Notes: generated from the letters alone by a model not told the origin. 64,000 bases of DNA from Maratus speciosus (GCA_963932465.1 OZ010790.1:351565087-351629086), one strand, 5' to 3'. Positions 11,974-25,440 are shown, counted from the stretch's first letter. Numbers and translations: made by a program.

Positions 11974-13469
11974 TCAAATATTCAATATATTCATGTTTTA
12001 ATTGCAGTATACTTTGCTACTGTTCTTTGTCAGGTATTCGTAGAGTTGTGTTAAATTTGGTTGAATACTCTGTATGCTATAAACAAAAAAGTTTGAATTT
12101 TTCACAAAAACGTTAACATTTTCACAAATATGAGTGTTATGCTTACACAAATGTATACAAACGTTGAACAGGACCTAAATAGTCATTTACCGCAGTGACA
12201 AACCATTTCTAGCCTTTTCTGTTACATAGGTGATAGAAAATATTATTTTATTATTAAATTTATTATTAGGTCCCTAATTGTATCCCCCGAGAAATATAAA
12301 ATCAAACATGTTCTTTACATCCTAGAAGTTCAAGAACAATTCGCCAATAATGTTGGTAGATATTCGACAAAACGTGTGCAATCGAAAGCATTCAGTCCCT
12401 GTACCTTAACTTTTGGAGGGCATTGTATAACATTATCTATCATAACTTTAAATCCAGACACTACTTTTCGAATGTTAATTACTTTTATGTAATCGCTTTT
12501 ATACAAATACAAAAAATTGATATTCGTACTATCTTTAATATTTTTTTATTGAAATTTTATAAGATATACTTCAGGCCTCTTTTGAACAAATTAATAATAT
12601 AATATTATCACCCCTAAATTTAATACACCAAAATATTTTCAAATTTTAAATTAGTCTTATGTAAAGTTTTCGCAATAATTTTTCAATGTTAATAATTCTT
12701 AATCCCGAAGCTTTATAAAGTTTTTATTTACTACAATTTTTACATTATACTGTCCTACAAAAATTACATAACATACATTTGTATTTCATACATACATTGT
12801 TTTTATTATTATTATCCAATTACCGCTGTTAATTTTTAAATGTTGAAACATAATCCTGCAAGTATTTTTTTTTCCTCAGATTGTCAGATGATAATATAAC
12901 ATAGAACTTAGTATATATTTATATATTTTTTAAGCTTAACTCGTTCTCATATCCCCCTCATTAAATATCAGTTTGAGAATTAAGCTAATCGGAAATACCA
13001 AGTGATAAAATATCTAAAAAATATGGTGTATGTTAAATAAAGTTTTATAACATTTTAGTTCACATATTGGCTTTTGATGCAATCTGATAAAGCGACAATA
13101 TTCGAAACGCCTAGGAAATCTACTTTTAAAACAACAAAATGCAAATACAAATAATAACACTATTTGGTCATATTTATACTTTGTGTGTTTAGCTACGTGT
13201 TTTACCATCTGCGTTTTGAGCCGTAAGATGGATCTGTTTTTATCTGAGTTAGCAAGGAGTTGCGCCGTTTGTTATATTGTGAATAAATTGAAATATACTA
13301 GTGTATTTAACTGAGTTTTTATTGAGTATCGGTGTGTTTTAATAATGAGTAATCAGCAATAGCATTAAAAATAAAAAAGTTCTTATTTTAAGTTTTAGTG
13401 TAACTATTTCCATCAGAAATCTAAACTGTTTAGTTAAAACGATTTCACTTAGTTGCGCATGTCCCATAC

Positions 13470-13473
<4 letters not shown>
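11974..13473. other. Unassigned AT-rich DNA
   Basis: No gene, RNA or paired terminal repeats seen. Confidence 0.5.
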
Positions 13474-13540
<67 letters not shown>

Positions 13541-13611
13541 TAATAATAATAACAACAACAACAATAATAATAAGAATAAGAATAATAATAATAAGAATAA
13601 TAATAATAATA
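13474..13611. repeat. (ATA/TAA)n microsatellite
   Basis: A trinucleotide run of more than 130 bp, pure at first and then interrupted by AAC and AAG variants towards the right. The poly-isoleucine open frame across it is an artefact of the repeat. Confidence 0.95.
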
Positions 13612-14106
13612 AAACTATTCGACTTTCAGCTTTGATTGAATATATTTAAACCGAAAACAGTAATTTTTTTATTTGATATTTTCTATTCAAATATCAGCTT
13701 TTAACGTTTTTTAAAATAATAAAAATAAATACAAAAATGGTACTGTTATAAATAGCAAAACTTGTAATCTGAAGAATCTTGTTCAACATAAATCACATTT
13801 TCGCATTTTGTCTTTCCTTCTTAACTGATTGACTAGAACATACATGACATTAAAGTCTTTCTTTTCTCTATCGAATTACGGAAGAATTCACATTGCTACA
13901 ATATATCTTAATCTGCATCTGCATTTTATTGACAAGTAACATCCATGTTTTCCTTTTCAGTTATTTCAGAGCAAATTTGCAGATCGAAAGTTTCATTATG
14001 TCTGTTTTCTATATTATTTTCTGCTTGTAAAAATCGTATGTGTCTTCTTAAAAATCGTATATCAATTGTATTTTTGATTAATTAGCGAAATACATATATA
14101 TATATA
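13612..14106. other. Unassigned AT-rich DNA
   Basis: No gene or repeat pair recognised. It ends in a short TA run that forms the flank of the mariner copy. Confidence 0.5.
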
Positions 14107-14108
14107 TA

Positions 14109-14657
14109 CAGGGTGTTTCTAAATGAATATCGGTGTTTTAACGCTTGTTAGTATTTATTACTGAAAATTAAAATTATAATTAATACGCAAAATGAAAGAG
14201 CAACTAAAACAATTTTACCTACAAGCAAACAAGTGTTCAATGTGAGCATATTTCGTCACACGGCATACATCATTCGATAGCTCAGTTCTTCCCAAACGTT
14301 GATTAGTGTTTGTTGTAAAGACAGTCGGTATTTTCAAACTGATGATACCATCTATGGATGTTATTATCACTTGGGGGATCACATCTGAATTAATCCGTAA
14401 CGCGCGTTGCATAGTAACTACAGATTCGGTTTTTGAAACTGAAGAACACGAGATGCTTTCTGTTCACTAGTCGCCATTTTTGCTACTTGCGCATTCTAAT
14501 GGATGACGGAAGAAACATTACGTGCGCATGCGCATACACAGATAGCAACAAACTTTTTGATTTGCTCTTTCATTTTATGTATTATGTATAACTTTAAGTT
14601 TTACACAATATATATTACAAACCGTTAAAAATCCGATATTCATTTAGAAACACCCTG
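14109..14657 (-). mobile_element. mariner-type element, internally deleted
   Basis: Perfect 25 bp inverted termini start CAGGGTGTTTCTAAATGAAT and extend to about 35 bp with two mismatches. They are flanked by TA on both sides (14107-14108 and 14658-14659), the Tc1/mariner target duplication. At 549 bp it is far shorter than an autonomous copy. It retains only the N-terminal helix-turn-helix coding region on the minus strand. The long perfect match of the ends suggests limited decay since insertion, although the coding part is already frameshifted. Confidence 0.85.
14218..14477 (-). pseudogene. DUF4817-type transposon N-terminal fragment
   Basis: On the minus strand the ATG at 14477 opens MATSEQKASRVLQFQK. 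The next frame continues KTESVVTMQRALRIN, and a further frame shift gives NIHRWYHQFENTDCLY. Together these follow the order of the short helix-turn-helix proteins annotated as DUF4817 in arthropod genomes (start MATSEQKA, then KTESVVT.QRAFRI, then RWY.QFE.TGCL). At least two frameshifts break it, and no catalytic DDE/D region follows inside the element. In the family this region should bind the transposon ends, so a short protein with the same ends could act as a binder or repressor. This copy cannot encode one intact. The family call is by motif memory, not by search. Confidence 0.65.
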
Positions 14658-14659
14658 TA

Positions 14660-16440
14660 TATATTATATAAAGAGAGTAAGTAGAGTAAAAATTGGCTTT
14701 TATTATTTAAAAGAGAAAAGCATTAATTGTCTTGCAACAGAATTAATGTAGCAATACCATTAGCCTGGCGGCTTTTATTGTAGCATATTAGATATTGGTG
14801 CGTGTCGTGGAATGGCTTGAAAAAAGACAAGAAAAGAAATCGTTGGGCATTTCTCCATGATGAAATAACGAGGTAAATTAAATTTCCATGTTTTTATTAG
14901 CCAAACATCATCAAAGCAGTTCACCACATTATGATAAGGAATCCCGGTCTAACAAGTAAATGACCTTAATATAAAATTAAAAGAAAACTATTAGAATGAA
15001 TTATGTCTTAGAATGACAAGTCAGGCAGCTGTTGACAATTGAAAGCGCGGACAAATCTCTCGAAAACTATGAGGAAAGTCCCGTGCATCTGCTTTTTGTT
15101 ACAACGCGTATAAACATAAAATCATGACGTCGTGTGCACTCTGGCTAATGCAAGGATAAAGGGCGCGCGTAAATCCTACGCCACGTACAATGGGATGCAG
15201 AGCGGATGCATTTAGAAGTAAAAATACCCCAGCGCGCAAAAATAATCTCGAAATAAAAAAAGTAACAAGTAAAAAAAATCCCTATAGGCGGAGGTAGATT
15301 TCGAAGTTAAGCATATTAATTGAACCAACAAAAACTAAATCATGAGTAGATATAAGTCCAATTTAACAGTTTGATCTGACAGCTTTTCACGAATTTTTAT
15401 TTCATTTTTATATAATAGCTGGTTTTACCAGAATCATATTAAGGTGTAATTAAAAAAGATACTTTTCCAGGCTCAACAACTCGAAATTTTCTGGCACATT
15501 TTCAGATTAATTTTTAATAGAAAAAATACGAAACTTGCTGACGTGATTTTTGAAAAGATTTATAAGCGACACGTGTTCTTATTTTTCTTTCATTAATTGA
15601 AACTTGATTAATAAACAATTATTTTCTCAGTAGGGCAATATTTTTCGTGTCTAACACAATCGCTTCGGGAAATTCTGTTCAAAATGCCCACTTTGACATC
15701 ATTTTTTGAAATATATTCTGCTTCTATCAAAAAATCGATCATTACGGTACATTATATAGTTTTTGAAGAAGAGAATCTATCAATTGGACGCGTTTGAGAG
15801 CAAAAATTAATTTAAAAATGAGTAAGAAAATAAGCAGTTTGGATTTGAATACATTCTTAATAAGATGATTTTTTTCTTCAACCGCTATGTATTTTTAATT
15901 TGTTTTTGCTGTAAGAATTGGTCCTATCAAAAACTTGTCCATATAAATGTTGAAGACAATATTAAGAAGATATATGATAAATTCATGGGAATTTTATATC
16001 TTATGAATTGACGGAGTTATGAAAATTTTTCTTCTTCACACCCCTTTTTTGTTTTCGTTTTTATTTTTTATTTTATTTTTTTTTATTTTTTTTTTTTGCG
16101 GTACGAATTGGTTCTATCAAAAACTTGTGTGTATAAAAGTTGTAGATAATATTAAGGAGATGTATAATAAAATTAATTGGATTTGATATCTTGAGAATTG
16201 ACGAAGTTATGAATTTTTTTCTCTCAAAAAACCTATTTTTGCGCCACTTGAGCCCATTTTTAATTTTATCAAAAATCTGTGATACATAAATTTTTGGTCC
16301 TATTTTTAGAAGTAATGAAAACTTTAAACGGATTTGATATGTACAAAAATTAAGAAGTTATGGGGTTTTTTCGGTTTTCACAAAACACCTCCCTATTTCC
16401 ATTATATATATAGATAGATAGATTGATAAAGTTTTTTACT
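14660..16440. other. Mostly unassigned DNA with a degenerate tandem repeat near 15900-16400
   Basis: About 15050-15260 is less AT-rich than its surroundings (GCGCG and ATGACGTCG words), but no domain was found. About three degenerate units (near 15900, 16098 and 16240) share GAATTGGT.CTATCAAAAACTTGT, GATAATATTAAG.AGAT and GAATTGACG.AGTTATGAA. Confidence 0.5.
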
Positions 16441-16555
16441 GAGGGTGGTTTTGAGTTCTAGGGGTCATGATCGCTGTAGATCTGCAAAAATGTTACAGGA
16501 ATTCCAACATAGGAAAGACGCCAATAAGTAGTATTTCATACGAAATCTACCTAAA
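16441..16555. repeat. Dispersed repeat R2, copy 3
   Basis: GAGGGTGGTTTTGAG, GGGGTCATGATCGCTG and CGAAATCTACCTAAAA match the copy at 6981-7096. Confidence 0.6.
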
Positions 16556-16824
16556 AAAAAAAAAAGAAATGGCTCGTTTAAAAGATTCAAATTCACATTA
16601 AATAATATAAATGATTAAAAATCATGATACAATTCAGGAATAATCTAAAAGCTTTATATTTAAGCAAATTGAGCAAGATTATAATTTAGGGAGAATTTAA
16701 TAGTGTTAATGATATATGTTAGTAAAGATTGATAAATTAGTGAATATGCCGTTAATTTAGCATGTAAAAAGGAAATATAGCGAAGGAGGAATTAATAATA
16801 AAACATCCTAAGTAGCAAATAATC

Positions 16825-16965
16825 CCTGGCCGAGTTTCCGCCGAACGTCCTAATATGACTATGTTTCGCCCGAACTATCTCCACCCTGACGTCGCCGGTA
16901 AAGTCTTTTTGTCTTAAAGCCGCCCGGCAAAGCACATAAGGAGCATCGCATCCCGATTATTATTG
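16825..16965. other. Local GC-richer island, unassigned
   Basis: About 140 bp with clearly higher GC than the surroundings (GCCGAGTTTCCGCCGAACGT, CTGACGTCGCCGG, GCCGCCCGGC). One minus-strand frame is open for about 50 codons but shows no known motif. It could be an exon or regulatory piece of a host gene, or part of an unrecognised repeat. I cannot decide. Confidence 0.25.
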
Positions 16966-19658
16966 AATCAGTTTTGAAGCTTTTGTCTATTAGTTTTCAA
17001 TTATTTGGTCACTAGGTAATCTTTTGTCGAGATCATTCCCATATAATATGATATTATGCAGAGTAGTTAGTGATAGCCTACAGGAAAATTTGCAGGTGCA
17101 AAAATAGTATTTAAAAGTAAGAAAGCTCGTTTAAATTCGATGAATAAATGTCACTAATTGGCATTGTTTTTAGAAATAAAATGCAAAAATATTTAGTGGT
17201 CGATTACGTAAACAATTAAACAGTAAAAAAAAAAAAAAAAGTATTTGTTTAAAGCTTTAAAATTGCTTTTAAAGGCATTTGCTATAAAAATTATATTCAA
17301 TTACAATTGAATTTTAAATTACAATTAATTTTCTAGTGTAAGAAGAAAATAAAATTATTTTTTAAAGTATGAATTACGTTCTTACCTATTACAAATACGA
17401 TTCATGTATAAATATTTTTGTAATTTAGAAAGAAAAAATAATTGTAATTTAAATTTAATTGTAATTATTTGTAATTTTTTATTGCAACATCCTTTAACAG
17501 CAATGTTTAGACTTTAAACAATACTAATCTTCTTTAATAGTTAAGTAGTTACACCCACGATAGGTAAATATTTTCCCATTTTATAGTGGAAAATATTGCC
17601 ATTTAGCAAAATATATTATTTGAATTAAAACGAACATTCAAACATTTAAATTAGTTGTACGCTATTTGCATTTTACAATGAAAATTATTCGTACTTAACA
17701 TTGTTTCCCAACTGTAAAAATCACTTTCTTTAACACTTCTCATTATATTGTGCTTATGTATATATATATATTTTTTTTTTCAAAATCTAAATAATTATTT
17801 TAATGAATACTTTGTTCAGTACATTTTTTTTAACTTTTAAAACTAGCTAAAAATTAAATTCTTCACTACCTGGAGCAAAAAATATGATTTACTTCTCTGT
17901 AAGACAATTTAAACCGTAACATTTAGAAATAAATCCCAAAAACTTTCCCAAATTTTTTGTGTCATTTTAATCAATCATTTTTCATTTTATTACAGTTCTA
18001 ACGTTGTATTTTCTTAATTTCAAAAAGTTTACATAATTAATTTGTAAAGAAATTCCTTTATTTACTCAGAATTTTTAAATTCATAATTTAAATAATACAT
18101 TTAGAGCAAATAGTTTGTAGGTTTAAATTTAAGATATTTTCTCATATTTATCTAAATTAAAAAAAAAGGCAAGTTTTATTATCAACATTTAATAAATATA
18201 TCAGTTTTATTTATTTGATTTATTAATCAGTTTAAGCTCTACTTATCAAATAATGTTTTTAAGTATGAATGACTATACGTAACTAAAAAAAGAAAGAAAG
18301 AAAATTAGAATTTTTTTAAAAAGTTGTTAGATTTCGATTACAGCATATTATTCAGTTACCGTGGAGAATCTGCAAACTTTTAACAGATTAAGGTTTATTG
18401 ATATGTGCATAAGGAATTATTCTCACCAAGAAACAATTATTTGGAAGTATTTCGGACTTCGATTCCCTTCGTTTTTTCGTTTAAAAGTGGGGTTTGGTCA
18501 GTCCTTGAAACGTGAAAAGAGGATTTTGAGGAGATAGGAGATAAAGATCTAGAAGAATATTGGTGTGTTTATGTCACATGATACATTTCACGGTAGAGTT
18601 ATCGCCGAGGCAAAATTGTACGTTCCTAGTAAAATGATTCAACTTTGGTCGTCTGATAATATCGGCAGATTTTATATTTGCAGTATGAGCCAATCAATTT
18701 ATTTCATACATCAATTCGACTTCCTACCGATGTTAGCATTTGAATTTAACTAGAGGAATCGTCAGTAATTGTCGAAACAACATCGCGTTAATCTCTCTAT
18801 TTAACTACCATTCGTATATCGACAATTCTGGTAACAGGCCTTAATTTAGCTGATATCTCGTGCTGTAGGGGAAATATATATATGTGTGTGTGTATGTTAT
18901 ATAAAAAATTTACGTGCAACTTTCATTTAAATTATTCTAATTTTCCGGCGTATTCATTATTTACCTATTTATTAATACTCTCTATTATTTATTTCTAGTT
19001 AAATTGCTATAAAATTAAACGCGTATCTTAATAATTACCTTATTCAAAACTTTAATCTAAACTTTTAATTCCTTTATTAATTTTATCAGCTACCGAAACT
19101 GTAATAGTCTAACTGCAGCTACTTTTATTTTTCAAATGTTTACAAAAGCCATTTTTACTATTATTATTTTATTCCTTATCAACTTCCCGCCAATCTGTCT
19201 ATCGAAATTCCTCCGTAAGCCTATCCGGGACTGTATCTCGGATACGGCCCTATCTCGCTCCCCATTGGTGTAGTAACGGATCGCATTTTATTCCGTGTCT
19301 AGTTTCTGAATCTGTTTTGGATCGTCTAAAGTTTATATTTCAATCTGTATTCCTACGCGAATCTTGACAAAACTGTTGAGCATGAGGTCAGAGAGACATT
19401 TGTTTTGTGCTGTTCGATTGTTTGTTTAATCTGTTACTAGATGTCTTATCGTCTCGTAGTATATCTAAATTGTCATTAACATATTTTTAACATGGAACGA
19501 TTAATTCGTGATCTACCTAATTCGTGATGCTCTGATAAATTCTGGCAATGAGGGTATTGTTGACGTTTACATGTATGGATGCATAAACAGTTTCAAGTGA
19601 ATTTAGCCTCTGTTTGATTGGGAAAACTACCGGATTTCTATATAAAAAATAGTAATAC
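16966..19658. other. Unassigned DNA
   Basis: Very AT-rich to about 18340. Moderately richer in GC at about 18400-18760 and 19190-19450, with no recognisable domain, RNA gene or terminal repeats. Confidence 0.45.
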
Positions 19659-19980
19659 ATTGCTAAACAGTGTACAATGGGAAACCATACAACACATTTA
19701 AAACCTACGTGACATTAAAACTCATGACGTTTAAACATTGAAATGATGTTAAAAAATCTTCCCGACAGTTTCAACCAACATACTTGATTTTTGTCAAAGG
19801 ATACTACAGAAACACTAGCAAATATTCACTCTCCAAATCATTGAGGGAAGGAGGAAAATATGAAACGGAAATAGGGAAAAAAGAGAGAAATCAGGGGGGG
19901 GGGGGAGCACAAGTGGCGCCATGCGCGCACAAGACTCGAGGGAAAATTAAACAAAATTAAAAAGAGGGGGAGGGGGGACA

Positions 19981-21425
19981 TTAAATATGCTTCAAAGAAT
20001 TGAACCAAATATTTGAGATGTTAAAGGACAGGTTATCGTTACAAACTTTATTTTGACGTGTAAAAATTTCAATTGGTTCCCTAATTAAAGCAAGGAAGGG
20101 GTTAAATTGACGGGAAATAATATTAGCGCAGTCAAAATCAATGCTTTTAATTTTATTTTCAGCGTAAAGCGTAGCAAGAGCTGTAGTTAACTTATTAAAT
20201 TTAATGTACCTTTTGTGCTCTTTTAATCTCTCAGAAAATTTTTGCTTAGTCATACCTATATAATACACTTTTTGGTTATTCTTTAAAACGTTAGGGATCT
20301 CATATACAATTGAAAACTGTTCGGGAGGGGGGGGGGGGGAATGGGATCTAATTTAGCTGAAAGTAAAACGGAAAGATTAGGAGGGGGGGCGATGGGGTTG
20401 AATATTAAATTTAAACAGGGACATTTATAAACGTTCAAAAACCTTGGAGATATAGGGGAAATTCTTGTAAGGAAGCTCAGTTTTGGGGGGTAGTCTGGCG
20501 AATAAAGCTATGCTTATGAATTATCCGGTGGATATAATTAAGGGGATGCCATGGTCCTTTGCAATACGGAGAATATTATCATGTTTAAACCAGATTAAGT
20601 TTAAACCAGACTTTAGAGAGAGTTTTTCATTATTATACAACTGTTTTTGCTTATAAATTTCGATATTAATAGTTTGAATGACTTCTACAATATCGGTAGA
20701 TGGATATAAAGACACGACATATAAACTTGCAAGTATGGTATTGTGGTTTACAGAAATATTTTGAACTTTATTAATGAAATGTTCCGTTGAGTTTATCGAA
20801 TAAATTGAATGTGGTAAAATTGACTTTAATAGCTATGCAAAAGTTTTTTCGATAAAGTATACAGGACTCGTGTAGCGCGACACAGTCAGTCTCATCGGTA
20901 AGTCGGCTTTGTGATCTTTAAGCCAACCATTTAAACGTGGGGTTACATCTGTGTGATTGATCGTTATGAGGTTATTCATTAAGCTATGCCACTTTCCATC
21001 TCTTATGGGGTCTTGCGTTTTTCTATATGTGACTTCATTTGGATCTTTCTGTAATTCTGTACATGCTATGTCCTCTATACATTCCTCCATTTTCTTAATA
21101 TGCACAGCTTTATCCATAATTGCTAATTTGCTGGATTTATCTGTTTTAATAAACGTAATTCTAGAGTCATGCTTCAGCACGGCAATAACTTTTGAATTTG
21201 ACTCCCTTGCCAATGCGGGTTGAACTGGGAATTTCTTGATTAAGTCATACGTAGTATGACGAATTCGTCCTGATTAGTAGTGGGTATGGATTGAAGCAAT
21301 GATTCAATGTTAGGGATAACTTCTTTGATACCCACTTTTTGGCGAAAGATATATTTAGGTCCCAATGACAAAATACAGATCTCTTCATCAGTTAAAACTC
21401 TACTAGAAATATTTATAAACGGAGC
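19981..21425 (-). pseudogene. Penelope-like retroelement polyprotein, broken (RT fragments plus GIY-YIG)
   Basis: Read on the minus strand from about 21425: SSRVLTDEEICILSLGPKY (N-terminal segment), a frame change near 21213, then TDKSSKLAIMDKAVHIKK and PRLNGWLKDHKADLPMRLTV, which match the start of Penelope-like reverse transcriptases. The next fragment has VVSLYPSTDIVEV, the RT motif A region. The residue that should be the catalytic Asp before VVSL is Tyr here. Most of the remaining RT (about 20290-20520) is missing or unreadable. The last part (20268-19981) is a GIY-YIG endonuclease domain: YYIGMTKQKFSERLKEHKR, then the IDFD.ANIISRQFNP and IREPIEIFTRQN regions. In the family the RT copies the element RNA and the GIY-YIG nuclease opens the target. 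This copy is dead. Confidence 0.8.
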
Positions 21426-21464
21426 TGGTTTAATATTTGATTGTTTATATATTGTTAATATGTA

Positions 21465-21795
21465 TGTGATCCCTATCCCTTTAATAGATAACCAAAAAGT
21501 GTATTATACAGGTATGACTAAGCTAAAATTTTCTGAGAGATGAAAAGAGCACAATATGCACATTAAATTTAATAAGTTAACTACTACTCTTGCTAGGCTT
21601 TATGCTGAAAATAAAGTTAAAAGCATTGATTTTGATAGGGCTAATATTATTTCCCGTCAATTTAACCCTTTCCCTGCTTTAATTAGGGAATCAATTGAGA
21701 TTTTCACACGTCAAAATAAAGTTTGTAACGGTAACCTGTCCTTTAATATCCCAAATATTTGGTTCAATTCTTTAAGCTTATTTAATTACCCCCCC
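21465..21795 (+). pseudogene. Penelope-like GIY-YIG endonuclease domain, second copy
   Basis: The plus strand encodes a near-identical GIY-YIG tail: NQKVYYTGMTKLKFSER, an in-frame TGA at 21541-21543, then KEH.MHIKFNKLTTTLARLY, IDFDRANIISRQFNPF and IREPIE-like sequence with FTRQNKVCN. The YIG motif has become YTG. It lies back to back with the minus-strand copy and lacks all RT sequence. After about 21795 the frame runs into pyrimidine-rich 3' sequence shared with the other copy. Confidence 0.8.
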
Positions 21796-22113
21796 CCCCC
21801 AATCCCTCTTTTCAATTTTGTTTTTCTTTTCAATCGATTTTTATCCGCGCATGGCGCCACTTGTGCCCCCCCTCCCGGTTTCTCTCTTTTTTCCCTATTT
21901 CCGTTTCATATTTTCCTTCTTCCCTCATTGAGTTGGAGAATGGGCCTTTTACAGTGTTTCTGGAGTATCCCTTGAAAAAGACCAAGTATGTTGGTTGAAA
22001 CTGCCGGGAAGTTTTTTTAGCATCATTTCAATGTTTAAACTTCATGCATTTTAATGTCATGTAGATTTTAAATCTGTTGTATAATTTCCCATTGTACGCT
22101 GTTTAGCAATTTA

Positions 22114-24207
22114 TTAATATTTTTCATATAGTTATCAGACACTGTAATGTCCAATCTTAAATATTGCTAACTCGTTTCTTTATCCATTACTCACCTCTCA
22201 TGCGGTCTGACCTGCATTTGACTGCATCATGAATTGTTTGTGTTTCGATTGAACTGAGCCGACCTCACTGCTATAAACTAATTGATAGTGTGGTTAAATT
22301 GATCAACTGAAAAGTATTATGCCTGTCCACAGCTACTAATATCCCACCATATTGGTACTTCCAGCAGCAATGTTTACACTAAGTGGTACGAAATTTACGC
22401 AACCTCACCGATGCCGGAGTAGATTTTAGTAATAATCCAGCATGATGTAATATATATATATTTAAAAACGAGCTGTGTATAATTAAATAATTTTGTAGTC
22501 CTTAAAAATATAATATTGAACGTAAAACAAAATAATTCCCATACCTAAATTATAAACATAAACTTCATAATGAACCAAAATATTCAGTGAATTTCGGATA
22601 TTATGTATATATGTTTCGTATTGTGGAACACACACACATATATATGTATATAAACATAACAAATTACATCTGCACATCTTTAGTAGGTGTGTATTGTCAA
22701 AAAATTCTAAATCTTATAATATAGTTATACTAACCTGGCTTTGCTTGTAGAGCCTGACGGATTTCTCAAAAGCATTTAGCGGTGTGAAAGTCCTTAGCCT
22801 TAGCTAGACCTGGGATTCCCCTAATTGTACGTGATCTTACATAAATCGTTAATACAACAATTAATATCATAGGGGCACTAAGTGATACACGGAACTCCGT
22901 GTCGATAAACCGTTAACAGATCAATAAATAAATATAAGAATGCATTTCACTATAAATGTGCCACACAAGACTCGCTTGCCGTCAATATAGCATTCTTTAT
23001 AGCGGGATCCGTCGAAAAACAATGGCCCTGTGTTCTGCGCATCCAATAAATCAATCAATCCATAAGGTAATCACTATAACAGAGTTCTTACATAACTTTA
23101 GTTTGGAAATTATTGCTATATAGCATCTTTATTTTAACTTTATTAAATATTATACATTCTACTTACTTTATGATACCAAAGAGTACCGGAAATTTCCGAT
23201 TTAAGACGTTTTATTGTATTTTTAAAGAAATACATGGGCGAATTTTTTCATAACTTTAGTAATATAAAGAATATGTGTCTCCTTTAGATTTCCACGGAGA
23301 CTGAATCCCGAGGGTAATTAGAGAGTAACAACAAAATGAAGAAAAAGTACTTTTTTCAGTCACCCACTAAAATAAAATGCACGAAGCAATCCATCGATAA
23401 AGCATATTGATATGTGGAAGTTGTACAAAATTTGTGTAAGAATACCACGTATTTGCAAGGAGATATAATGATTTCTTTAAAAATTTAAGAAATGTTTGCA
23501 GAAAATCTTTCAAACCAAGTATAATGCAGACAAAATTGATAAAATGAACTAGAATGAATTATGAAATAATTTTTAACTGCGCATGCGCGAACTATAACAA
23601 TGAATATATTCAATGTTTTGGAAGCTTACTCTATAGATCAATTAAAATAAAAAGACACGTGGAATAGACAAGTTGGACTGTAGACCATTTAGAGAAATTA
23701 TATTAGAGGTTCTTCCCTAAAATTATTTTTGTTTTTCATGTTGCGTTCAGGCCCTTAATAGCTCTTGTGATCAAAACTTCACTATAAAACATCATGTCAG
23801 ACATTTTCTATATATTTCGAATGTTCCAGATGTATTCGTAAATTATTTCTTTTGCTATTCCACAAAATGAGTAAAATCGTAAGTGTTCAGTCATTGTCGG
23901 CAAGATTAGTTTATCAACATACAGTTCAAAAAGACAAACTAACTATGATTTCATATCTTTAAAAAAACTTGTGAAAGGAATTATAATGAAGTTCAACATA
24001 CTATTAAAAAAATTAGTTTACAAATTGTAAATTACACTATAACAAAAAACAATTATGGTCGTTTTACTATAAAAATGAACTCTCCAAAATGTATCGATTC
24101 ATGGTGCAAAAATGTAATTTAATGGATACGAATTCTCACCGAGAAATACAAGACTACTATTTAAAAAAAAACTTTTATTAAGGAGACGATGTGAAAGTGT
24201 AGAGCGT

Positions 24208-24255
<48 letters not shown>

Positions 24256-25440
24256 GAGTTTCCATCTAACTAATCTGTAAAAACGGATATTTTCATTTTA
24301 ATTGATAGATAATTATATGTCACGATTAGTTAATTATATCATCACAATTATTCAGGTTCCAAATGACTCGGTATTTAAATAATAGGCATTTTGATTTATA
24401 TTATTTGAAGAGAGTGGACATTTTTTGAAAATCGAATTTAAGGTATATCTGATACATTTTGAAGTAATAAAAGATATCTTTAGATACATTTCTACATAGT
24501 GTGACTCCTGAAATAATCCAAAAGACCGTAGCGATGAATTTTGCTTTATTAAACTTTTAGTAATGTTTTCATATTTTAATCTAAACAAAGTTTATGTTTT
24601 ATTTCAAAATGGATAAAACTAAAATAAAATTTAAATTACAGAAGAGCTAATTTAAAACTAATATAAAATTTAGCCATTCAAATGTTCTTTCAAACGAATA
24701 TTGGACGTGTATTCGGTTCAGCAGAAACTCTTTACAACTCTTACTAAACTTTAATTGATTCTGAAAAAAAACCCCACTATTTTAGTATATGAAAAGTTTC
24801 ATTTAAAAATGTTAAGTTTTAATTAATTACTAAGTTTTAAAGAAATAAAAAATCTAAAAAATATACCTTTAATTATCAAATCTGATACAACATAATTTTA
24901 CTTTAAAATATTAACCATACATTCTAATGTGATATTATAATGGTAGTGAAGTTATTTGAGTTTCATGAAATAAATTCATTTAAATTTTTTTCTGAGGATA
25001 CTAATTTAATGGTATCTAATTAAAACTATTTCATAAGATGTTCATACAAGTTATTCATAAGATTAAATAGGGGAGAACTCGTTTAATATTCTATTATTTC
25101 AATATAGAAGTAGGCGCATATTTTTCATGCGAAATAGATAAAATTGCAGTTTAATCAAATATGTGTGAATTTGATAAAATTGTATTATTTTCTTTAGCGT
25201 CAATATTTAACACTCTTTGTATTTTTTAAAAAAATGTAAAACAAAATATATATTTTGAATAATTCTAATGATAGAAAAGTTTCTTGTTGTTATAGTAATG
25301 TACAATTAGACACGTTTAAATGTACACTAATAAATGAAGATTATTGTCTATATATGGAAATGTGTGAGATGTCTAGGAAAATATACTCCATGTAGAGGGC
25401 TGGAACTTTTGATGATGACAGTAGAAAGAAGGTTCTTATG
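22114..25440. other. Unassigned AT-rich DNA with a TA microsatellite (24209-24252)
   Basis: No gene was recognised. A pure TA dinucleotide run lies at 24209-24252. Around 22740-23050 the base composition is closer to average, but there is no recognisable product or RNA fold. TTTTTAACTGCGCATGCGC near 23570 matches the arm word of the foldback at 11603-11973. Confidence 0.5.

Larger units (their letters stand above)
19659..22113. mobile_element. Two Penelope-like element copies in inverted orientation
   Basis: The outer parts are inverted copies of one sequence. Left (reading outward from ~20290 to 19659) and right (~21465 to 22113) share the GIY-YIG coding end, a purine/pyrimidine-rich stretch with GGCGCCA and GCGCG, AAGTATGTTGGTTGAAAC, ATCATTTCAATGTTTAAAC, and an end with CAATGGGAAA and GCTAAACAG. 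The left copy also keeps reverse-transcriptase fragments up to about 21425. The right copy is 5'-truncated to its GIY-YIG part. Head-to-head or tandem partial copies are a known habit of Penelope-like elements. Flanking duplications were not resolved. Confidence 0.8.

Noticed and set aside
13453..13635. 60-residue poly-isoleucine open frame
   Set aside because: Pure product of the ATA/TAA microsatellite.
16825..16965. GC-rich island as a CpG promoter
   Set aside because: Only 140 bp, with no adjoining gene or core promoter elements. Left as unassigned.
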